In this document: positions 56,619 to 64,000 of the stretch, one piece after another | How positions within the stretch are numbered: position 1 is the stretch's first letter | Layout of the letters: each line of letters starts with the position of its first letter | Origin: Rhyacophila brunnea | Taxonomy: Eukaryota > Arthropoda > Insecta > Trichoptera > Rhyacophilidae | Reading direction: 5' to 3' | NCBI GenBank assembly: GCA_022495005.1 | Contig: JAGYXB010000668.1 | Location: 176,923 to 240,922, forward strand | DNA: 64,000 nucleotides | The notes under the pieces: generated by a model | Told to the model about the DNA's origin: nothing | Seen by the model: only the letters and a program-made list of their open reading frames with translations | The model's database searches: none | Program-made: the position numbers and the translations under genes

Positions 56619-56750
56619 ATTCCGCATTTACACATAACTAAATGGGAGCGTTCAGACGGAAGACACCCGTATCGCACTTTTTTAAGCCACCTGTGTGGCG
56701 GAGATTCCGCATTTACACATAACTAAATGGGAGCGTTCAGACGGAAGATA
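56619..56750. repeat. Subterminal tandem duplication, 84-bp period
   Basis: GATTCCGCATTTACACATAA, then CTAAATGGGAGCGTTCAGAC, then GGAAGA occurs at about 56,619 and 56,703, just inside the Harbinger left end. Confidence 0.85.
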
Positions 56751-57984
56751 CTCGTGTTTACTAGAATCGCACACTTTTCCTTTGCCCGCCACAATGTCAA
56801 GCCGCTCGAACTCATTATTATTTGCAAACGCGGTTTTTATTACCTTTTTTTATTCATTGCCTCGGTCGAAAATCCGGCCATCGTAATAATAATAATAATT
56901 AATACAAAGACCGCTTTGATGCGGCGACACGTGTGCTATTATTATTATTGAAATTGAATTTATCATTGAAACATAATTAATATTAATAGGCATGTTTTTT
57001 AGCTAAATAGAAATTTCTTCAAAATAAAATGCATAAATGAAAACAGTGTTTCATACTGATCCAGATTCTGAAAAAAAATTAATATTATTCTGTTTTCAAT
57101 AAAAAAGACAATTTACAGATGGTGGTGTTGGTGAGAAAATTTCTTACGATCGATTTGATGAAATTCATTATTGACAATAGTTTATAATCAAATAGATCAG
57201 TTTGGTCGAGCATCTTCAAAATACCTACTTAAGTAGGTATGTAAAGAAATAAATACTAACAAGTTTTTCTCTCAATATATTTACCATACTTTGTCGTGTA
57301 ATCATTTTTATTGCTGAAGCCAGGTCTAATTACCTATTGTCTTTTCATTGAACTCCTCGGCGCTATTTATTTTGTAAATTTTAATTTATCATTGACGCAT
57401 AATTAATATTAATAGGCATCTAAAATATCTCAAATTATGTGATTAAATTATAGGTACACAACTTTGGATATTTTATAGATAGGAAATATATTTTTTTATT
57501 TTTTGGTTAGGATGGGAATAATGAAGTTTGTATTTATCGAGCGTTCATCACTACAATGTACAATACAAAATTTGTCATTGATAGGGAACCTTTTTTTTAA
57601 CATACGGTAGGTGAATTTTAAACACAGCAAATTTTTCTATGATAAAATTAGGCAATCTCATAATGTATATAAATAAGTACAAATATCACCAACAAGTTAA
57701 TATTAATTTAAGTAAACAATCGAAACCGACGTTCTCTATAATTTTTTTTATTCAATAATATGTACCTATATTTTTTACTGTCATTCAATTGAAAATTTAC
57801 GCTAGGATAAAAGCGCTTGTATATCAAAATTATGAAATAAAATGTGGAAAAAGTAAAAAAAATAAAAACCTTTTATTTTCTAAAAGTGTTTTTGAATGAA
57901 ATATGTAGGAAGGTACCTGCCGTTGCATGTCATGAATCATGTGTCTTTCCACGTTATATATATTTAAATCAAATAATAATACCT

Positions 57985-58556
57985 CAGTAGCGAAGGGTGG
58001 AGGTAGGCTTTTAAGATCCACTATATATAGTGCACACTAAACTTTATCAGGTATTAGTATTTTTTTCATTGAAATAACACCACAATTTACAGAAGCTGTT
58101 GTTTCGTTTTTTTAATTCAATTAAACCCTGCGAAACCAAGCCATAATAGATAATAGTAAAAAATACCTATCTATAAAATATCTAAAATTATGCAATTAAA
58201 CCATACATAACTTTGAATATTTTAAAGATAGAATAATTTTTTTTAATCTTTTATAGTTTGGTTTAGACAAGGCTTAATGAATTAAAAAAAACAACCAACA
58301 AAATGTGTAATGATATTTATTCTTAATCCAACGAAAACAAATAAGTATGAATGAAAAGGTATGCACAATTTTGTCGTAACGCCCAAAATATACCAAAATT
58401 AGTATGGTTTGGTTTAGGAAGGGTTTAATTGATTTTAAAAATCTAACCAATAATATCTGTAAATTGTTCAATAAAAACAAATACGTATGACTAAAAAAGT
58501 CTAATGTGCACTAATTCTGGCGGATCTTAACAGCCTACCTTCACCCTTCGCTCCTG
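57985..58556. repeat. Complete hAT-like foldback MITE with perfect 8-bp duplication
   Basis: It starts CAGTAGCGAAGGGTGGAGG and ends CACCCTTCGCTCCTG. Arms of about 200 bp match those of 29,451-30,045. TAATACCT flanks both sides exactly (57,977-57,984 and 58,557-58,564). Confidence 0.95.
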
Positions 58557-58983
58557 TAATACCTAAATACATGATTGAATAGAACGGGCGTGTGTTCTTC
58601 TAGAAATGAACGCTAGCCTGCATTTTATCTACTTAACGTCTTATAACTAATTTAATCACGGTAAGTGGTATAGTGTGACATTTCGGATTAGTAGATATAA
58701 AATATTCTAAATCTAAATAAATTAACGTTTAGTATATTTTAGTTAGTTATAGTATTACTTTAGGTAAATATTAGTTGGTATTTATATGTATCTATATTAG
58801 TTATAGGTACCTGCGAAAAAGCTATTAGATATAATATAATTATTAAACAACGTATTCTATACGCATTGTATAAAATAAATGGTTTGTTATTGCTGCATCG
58901 ACTAAAGAACATTTTTATTGCGGCAAGTAATTTATTTATGATTCAACGTCGTAATAATAATACGTAATAATACGTACCAAGAG

Positions 58984-60114
58984 ATGAATATACCTGTCGC
59001 CTGCTGCTTCGTGGACTATGAAAAGGCATTTGACAGTCCTCATCGTGAATCTCTGTGGCAAATTCTGCTAGGATATGGTGTCCCACGGAAACTGGTCGCC
59101 GTGATAAGTGCTCTCTACACCAATACAGAGTGTCGCGTGAGAGCAGCCGGAACATCCTCTGACCTCTTTGAAATCACGTCAGGAGTCAAGCAAGGATGTG
59201 TACTTGCGCCTTTTCTTTTTATCATCATGATGGATTTCATAATGCGTAAGACGGTTTGCCCCGACAGTGGGATACGCCTACACCATGATGACACAAGCGA
59301 TCTATGCGAAGAAAGACTGTGCGACTTGGAGTATGCAGACGACGCAGTCGTGTTTGACTCGACGATCGAGAGGTTGGAGGTGACCGTGAACAGGCTAGCC
59401 GCGAACTCGATGCGTGTGGGTCTTCATCTGAATGCCGCTAAGACCAAATCCATGTGCAGTGCTGCTTGCATCGACGCTGACACTCCTCTGCGGGTTTCTG
59501 GTCTGCCCGTCGAGCTGGTGTCCAGATTCAAGTACTTGGGTGCCACGGTTGCCGATGATGGTGGTATTTCTAGTGAACTTGGAATCCGCATGGGTGTGGC
59601 GGGCTCTGCGTTCAATCAACTTGGAGTCGCATGGAGGTCAAGGCTGTATTCTGTGAGGACCAAATGTCGTTTGTTTAATGCGTGCGTGCTACCTGTGCCC
59701 CTGTATGGCTGTGAGACATGGCATCTTACTAAGCTTCAAGAGACTTGGCTTTTGAGCTTTGAGAATCGATGTCTCCGCAGAATCTTAGGGGTACATTGGT
59801 ACGACCGCGTTACAAACATCCGAGTTCGTGAGCAGACACAACAGCCTTCGGTGATTGAAGTTATCACGAAGAGACGATTCACGTGGCTGGGACATGTATT
59901 CCAGATGCCGCCAAAGAGTGCGGCACTTTGTACCCTTGTGGCACAGCCTCAAGGGTTCCGTCGCCGTGGCCGGCCCTCCCTCACCCTGCAGCGATGCTAC
60001 AAAAGCGACCTACGTGCTGCAGGTCTGACATGGCGGGAGGCACAGGAGCTGGCGATGGACCGAGGGAAGTGGCGCCAACTTGTGCTTGCCCTATGCCCCA
60101 ATGTTGGGACGTGA
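58984..60114 (+). pseudogene. LINE reverse transcriptase, core and carboxyl part, open frame
   Basis: The frame holds RT motif A (CCFVDYEKAFDSPHR), motif B (SGVKQGCVLAPFLFIIMMDF), and motif C with the catalytic LEYADDAVVF. These are followed by FKYLGATVADDGG, LPVPLYGCETWHL, FTWLGHVFQM and RRRGRPSLTL. Fingers and the endonuclease domain upstream of motif A are missing. The 376 codons are free of stops, so the insertion is recent. The clade (RTE versus a relative) is judged from overall pattern only. Confidence 0.9.
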
Positions 60115-60160
60115 CAGGGTGAAAGAAGAAGAAGAAGAATAATAATAATAGTATTGTATT
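58984..60160 (+). mobile_element. RTE-like LINE, 5'-truncated, with (GAA)n(TAA)n tail
   Basis: The coding part ends at 60,114. It is followed directly by a short UTR and the simple-sequence tail GAAGAAGAAGAAG, then AATAATAATAATA, typical of RTE-type 3' ends. The left boundary is just before 58,984. Confidence 0.8.
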
Positions 60161-60179
60161 CGTCGACCAACATGTGATT

Positions 60180-61521
60180 ATTATTATATTATTATTAATT
60201 AGACGATCGTAATGAAACCGCACCATTTAAATTAAACCGCCTAACGCAAAATTGGTTTTACCTTTCACATTTTGTACTGTGTTCTCGAAATATATTTAGA
60301 AATTGAACGATCTTTTGACTTATAGATATGAAATTTTCGGTACATGTAGGAGAAGGGTGTACAAAATGGCATAGTGTTTAGTTTAATGATAAAAAGAATA
60401 TCAAAACGTATAATTTATTATAAAAACGGAGCACGAATAAAGTAAAACTACTTTAAAAATAAGAAGTAAAAACGTGTAGTTAAAAATAATTTCACCCCTC
60501 CGGTTGTACAAAATGGTAAACGACATAAATATTTGTCAAAAATAGAAACAAAAATATATTATCAAATAAAAATTTCATATTTTGACATTCAATTTCCACT
60601 GGAAAAGTAGTCATAAATCTTCCAAGATGTTTATCTCCGTTTTTATTGTTTTATTTCTATTTAAAAAATGCCTTCTTTACGTTCTTCCATTCATTTTCAC
60701 AGCTTAAACTGCCTGATTTATTTTCATTGTATCCCATGTCTCTTACAGAGTTTTACGTAGGTAATTTCGGAACATAATCTTTCAGAAACAATAAAATCAT
60801 TAATCACATAATATGCCGTTTTAGCCTACCATAATGTATGCCATTTTATCCCAATCAAATGAATTTGGCAAATTCGTAAAAAAAAATGCAGTATACACTT
60901 CAGTAATTATGATAAATTTACATCGTAACACTAATAACGGCTACTTAAGCTGGTTTATATATATATATATATATATAGATTTAATAATATAAAATACATG
61001 TAATATTACCTCTTGTCGACAAGCTGCAAAAATATTCGTTTGGTTCACAAATCTTTCCACTGTATCTTCTTGTACGGCTGTTTTGAGTAAACTCAATATG
61101 GCTGAATATTTAAAAGAAGGGTCATGCATTGTTCCTGAGCTAGTTGCATCATGTTAGACTGCACCATTTCGCCAGTAGAGCAAAAGTTTATTTTTCCCCA
61201 CTGTGCCATTTTGAACACATTTCCCCTACTATGAATGATAGACTATTAATCCTTACAGCGCTGACAGCACAGCTGTTGTATCCTCATTTGGTGGCCATTA
61301 TATATAATCAGCATGTTATTTAAACGTGGTATTTAAATAATAATTAAATGTTCCGTGGTGAAGCGATTAAACGTAATAATTAACTCAAATCATATAATTT
61401 TGCACTTGTGGCAGTTTAGTTGTGATGGTGCGATATGAATTCAGTGGCTGCTATAGCCACTGCAGTGTAGAGTGGCTGGATTCTTCGGTGGCTCGACACC
61501 GGAATCCCGTCTGTGAGAGCT
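60180..61521. other. Remaining interior of the Harbinger carcass
   Basis: AT-rich, no open transposase. A (TA)n microsatellite sits at about 60,957-60,977. Confidence 0.5.
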
Positions 61522-61522
61522 C

Positions 61523-62249
61523 TAACATAAGGCCCCTGTACTTCAAACTGAGTTTTCTTAACAATTGATGGCACATAATATCATTGTCATGGTTATTGAT
61601 ATCATTGCCCACAAACAATGCATTTATTTCCGTAAAATAAAGTCAGCTGCTGTAAACATGGGACTCCGGATAAATGAAACACACAATACATTCCTGTTCT
61701 CGACAGTGCAACAAATGATAATAAAAGATTTATTACTGGTGGTGACCATTTTGAAACCGGATTCATTTGTTTGCCTAGGGTCCGCTGTCAAAGTTAAAGT
61801 TAAAGTAAACAATTATTTTTAAAAGTAGGCAATGCTCTTCTTTTTCTTTGTTCGTTGTTTTTTTTAAACCTTTTTTACAAATAGCAGAAATTAGATTAAA
61901 CAAATTAATATTTAGAAAACAAAAATGTAATACAATATGTTTAAGGAAAATTCTCTATAATTAAATGATTTCAAAATGAAACCGAATAAGAAACATGAGA
62001 TCTAATAAACCCTTTTTGGAAAACATAGCATTAAGTTCAAGTTAAACAAATATTTTTTTAATAGTAGGCAATGCTCTTTTTTTTCATTGTTCATTTTTGG
62101 TGAACCATTTCCACCCATGGTGACACTGTAGAATGATTTACATAAAATATTTATTGTTTTTCGTTTGTTGTGGCATCTTTTAATTATTTAGTTTTGTACA
62201 GTGGCAATACGTATATATTATCTATGATCATGACACGTGAGAATAAAAT
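61523..62249. other. ZNF-5 intron 1, right of Harbinger, with a small direct repeat
   Basis: AGTAGGCAATGCTCTTCTTT at about 61,826 recurs as AGTAGGCAATGCTCTTTTTT at about 62,062, each preceded by an A/T-rich GTTAAA word. No gene. Confidence 0.5.
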
Positions 62250-62407
62250 ATGGATGTAAAACGCGAGTGTAATATGGAGGAATCTGAAACAGAAAGGCAG
62301 CCTTGTTCTGGTGTACCTACCGATTAAGCATTTTAACAGTCTTGACTCTCGCACGTTTGTAAAGAAAGAAAATATCGACGAATCCAATACTTAATTGCTA
62401 TATTGAG
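62250..62407 (+). pseudogene. Relic of a ZNF-family first exon
   Basis: ATG at 62,250 opens MDVKRECNMEESETERQ, very like MDINREPNEEKCGAERQ of ZNF-2 exon 1, then stops after GVPTD. Further on, in another frame, FVKKENIDESNT is followed by a stop, and the exon end TATTGAG/GTTAGT keeps the GAG/GT donor. Stops and a frameshift show it is dead. It is probably the first exon of a lost neighbour or an old alternative first exon of ZNF-5. Confidence 0.75.
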
Positions 62408-62480
62408 GTTAGTTTTTGACAACGAATTGTTATTTTTATAATGTTTGAGACTTTCACGGTTGTTTTTTTTATCGTAATAG

Positions 62481-62634
62481 ATTTTTGGGTTTCAACCGTG
62501 TGTACTTTTTCCTTCTTTCCTCGACATACCGGGCTCGTTCCAGAGGCCATTATCTCTTCAGAGGACATGACAGGACAGGAGCCCGATACGTCGAGGAGAG
62601 AAGGAAGATGTACACATGGTGGACACCCAAATAT
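62481..62634. repeat. 150-bp foldback (about 57-bp imperfect stem)
   Basis: TTGGGTTTCAACCGTGTGTA, then CCTTCTTTCCTCGACATACC, then GGGCTC is mirrored by GAGCCCGATACGTCGAGGAG, then AGAAGGAAGATGTACACATG, then GTGGACACCCAA. It is a small MITE, or would form a long RNA hairpin if transcribed with ZNF-5. Confidence 0.8.
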
Positions 62635-62639
62635 CTGTA

Positions 62640-63336
62640 ATGTATTGTTATTTTGACAACTAATTCCGTTCATCATAAAGGTAGTAGGAACATCATAGTA
62701 CTTAAGTATATTATTTTCTTTATGATTTGCTATTTCGTGTATCCAAGCATTGGAATGTGATATTTTAATAAATTGTACTGTAGGTCTATTCTTAACGGTT
62801 GCCTATCACTTAAGCACATTTCCGTTATTTTCATTGGTTCAAAAATTAACACAAAAGAGATTCTAAAACCAAAACAGAATCGACGGCTATCTCTAATTCA
62901 TAATACGGCGATAATTTAGGTTAGTAGATTTCATGTTGGTCAAGTTCGGATATGTTCGCGCTGCCAAACCCAAAAGGATAAAGTCGAACCAGCGCCATAT
63001 AGTCGGTAATGAGCCAAATACAAGAATTTTGTATTTACACGTCAGGCATATCATCATAACCTACAATTTTATTAGACAATATTATGTCGTTGCGACTGCA
63101 GAACAATATAGTCGAATCTTGCATCTCAATTCTCAATGTGGACAGTTGACGTAATCACTCTCGTTCTCAAAGTTGGCACGGCTAAGAGACGGGATGTTAA
63201 AAGATGGGTATCACTATTTAACAGTTAAGACGGTTAACTTTTTACATAATTAACCGCCAGAATACCTACCTACGTAAAGTGATAAATGTAATATATTTAT
63301 GACAAATAACTCTTTTTTGATGTCAGGATAGGCCTG
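62640..63336. other. ZNF-5 intron 1, unrecognised
   Basis: No feature beyond short open frames without resemblance to known families. Confidence 0.45.
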
Positions 63337-63622
63337 CAGCGCATCTATTCTATACACAATTATTCGGCCACTACAGCAGCTATCTAGGGTACCCACTTTT
63401 TATCGAAGTATTAGCACTTATTGTAACAATTACAATAAGTTAGCCGTCAAAACTGTCTATCTCGCTCTAAAATTTACCACAGCTAAAAGAGGTAGGTACT
63501 GTTTGTTATAACAGCACTTTTTGTAATTGTTACAATAAGTGCTAATACATCGATACAAATCTACACTAGATGGCTGCCGTAACTCCCGAAATCAGTATTG
63601 TGTATAAATAATAGATGCGCTG
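63337..63622. repeat. 286-bp foldback MITE with about 100-bp arms
   Basis: CAGCGCATCTATT...TATACACAAT...AGCTATCTAG...GTATTAGCACTTATTGTAAC (63,337-63,436) is mirrored by GTTACAATAAGTGCTAATAC...CTAGATGGCTG...ATTGTGTATA...AATAGATGCGCTG (to 63,622). It ends 167 bp before ZNF-5 exon 2. No duplication could be read. Confidence 0.85.
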
Positions 63623-63789
63623 GTGTGTATAAATCACAGTGAGTGTTAAACAATCAACAAAAGTGACATTTACACATTATTTGCGTGTCCTTTCCAAAAT
63701 TTCTTACAAAAATAGTATTTATAAAGGTACCTATATTATTTTAACTGTTATTATGATCGCATGGTTTTTATTATGTGGTTTCATTTTAG

Positions 63790-63945
63790 TACCAAGCAAC
63801 GGACCTGACTGATGTAAAACCCGAGACTGACCTTCGCATTGATGATATCAAATGCGAGTTTGTCGAGGACATATCACACCCTTCATGTTATATCGAAGAA
63901 CCTCAACCTGGATGCTCGTATTCAAATTATCCATCAGTACATCAG
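63790..63945 (+). CDS. ZNF-5 exon 2
   Basis: Acceptor TTTCATTTTAG and donor CAG/GTAAGT bound 156 nt open in phase 0: YQATDLTDVKPETDLRIDD, then IKCEFVEDISHPS, then EEPQPGCSYSNYPSVHQ. VKPE and IKCE are psi-K-x-E sites. The carboxyl part is closely similar to ZNF-3 exon 2. The gene continues past the window edge. Confidence 0.9.
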
Positions 63946-64000
63946 GTAAGTTAAATTGTATATGTCAAGCAGTGATATCCTGTGGGCATAGGCAGGTCAT

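Larger units (their letters stand above)
56572..61522. mobile_element. PIF/Harbinger-type element, 4.95 kb, TAA duplication, gutted
   Basis: GCCCTCTTTCAGACGGGATT, then CCGGTGTCGAGCCACCG at the left mirrors CGGTGGCTCGACACCGGAAT, then CCCGTCTGTGAGAGCTC at the right. TAA flanks both (56,569-56,571 and 61,523-61,525), the 3-bp TWA duplication of Harbinger elements. A short frame at 56,793-56,886 (SSRSNSLLFANAVFITFF) could be the start of a transposase. The rest of the gene is lost. A hAT-like MITE and an RTE-like LINE are nested inside. Confidence 0.75.

Overview
The window looks like eukaryotic, almost certainly insect, nuclear DNA. It is AT-rich (many TAGGTACCTA-type words), has GT-AG introns, tandem-linker C2H2 zinc-finger genes, and a dense load of Helitron, hAT-like, PIF/Harbinger, CACTA-like, R1-like, Jockey/CR1-like and RTE-like elements plus a tRNA-derived SINE. 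A hemipteran or lepidopteran source is my guess from overall texture, not something the sequence proves.

The host genes I can support all belong to one C2H2 zinc-finger (ZNF) family. ZNF-1 (+; last exon 21,848-22,646) and ZNF-2 (-; three exons between 30,841 and 25,924) are followed by ZNF-3 (+; exons at 35,530, 42,910 and 44,601, with a decayed finger array to 47,282). ZNF-4 (-; finger exon 52,073-52,650) and ZNF-5 (+; exons at 54,738 and 63,790, continuing past the right edge) complete the set. Relic first exons lie near 23,310-23,443 and at 62,250-62,407. The recognisable upstream exons are phase 0, acidic, and carry psi-K-x-E motifs (IKQE, VKQE, IKSE, VKPE, IKCE), the SUMO acceptor consensus. 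First exons also share a W-x-D/E-V motif. Several genes are broken by single-base frameshifts, stops or insertions, so this is a birth-and-death cluster.

Mobile DNA, left to right: a foldback MITE (152-774); a decayed Harbinger transposase split in two pieces (about 4,040-6,600) with a SINE beside it; Jockey/CR1-like LINE 3' ends (about 9,000 and 10,930-11,940); a CACTA-like element (12,618-14,534) directly abutting a nearly complete but frameshifted Helitron (14,536-19,642); and a 1.8 kb element with 33-bp inverted ends and a 4-bp target duplication (20,045-21,831) ending 16 bp before the ZNF-1 last exon. The introns of ZNF-2 and ZNF-3 hold hAT-like MITEs with 8-bp duplications, SINE copies, an R1-like LINE with a 15-bp duplication, a Helitron fragment and nested foldbacks. 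Between ZNF-2 and ZNF-3 is a 2.6 kb element (32,421-35,037) with perfect 26-bp ends, a 4-bp duplication and a decayed DDE-like transposase. Intron 1 of ZNF-5 holds a 4.95 kb Harbinger carcass (56,572-61,522; TAA duplication) that itself contains a hAT-like MITE and an RTE-like LINE.

The most notable observations are the SUMO-consensus exon module, the dimeric finger array of ZNF-3 with tandem amplification of its already dead tail, and the two 4-bp-duplication elements tied to one GQNRN-type transposase family.
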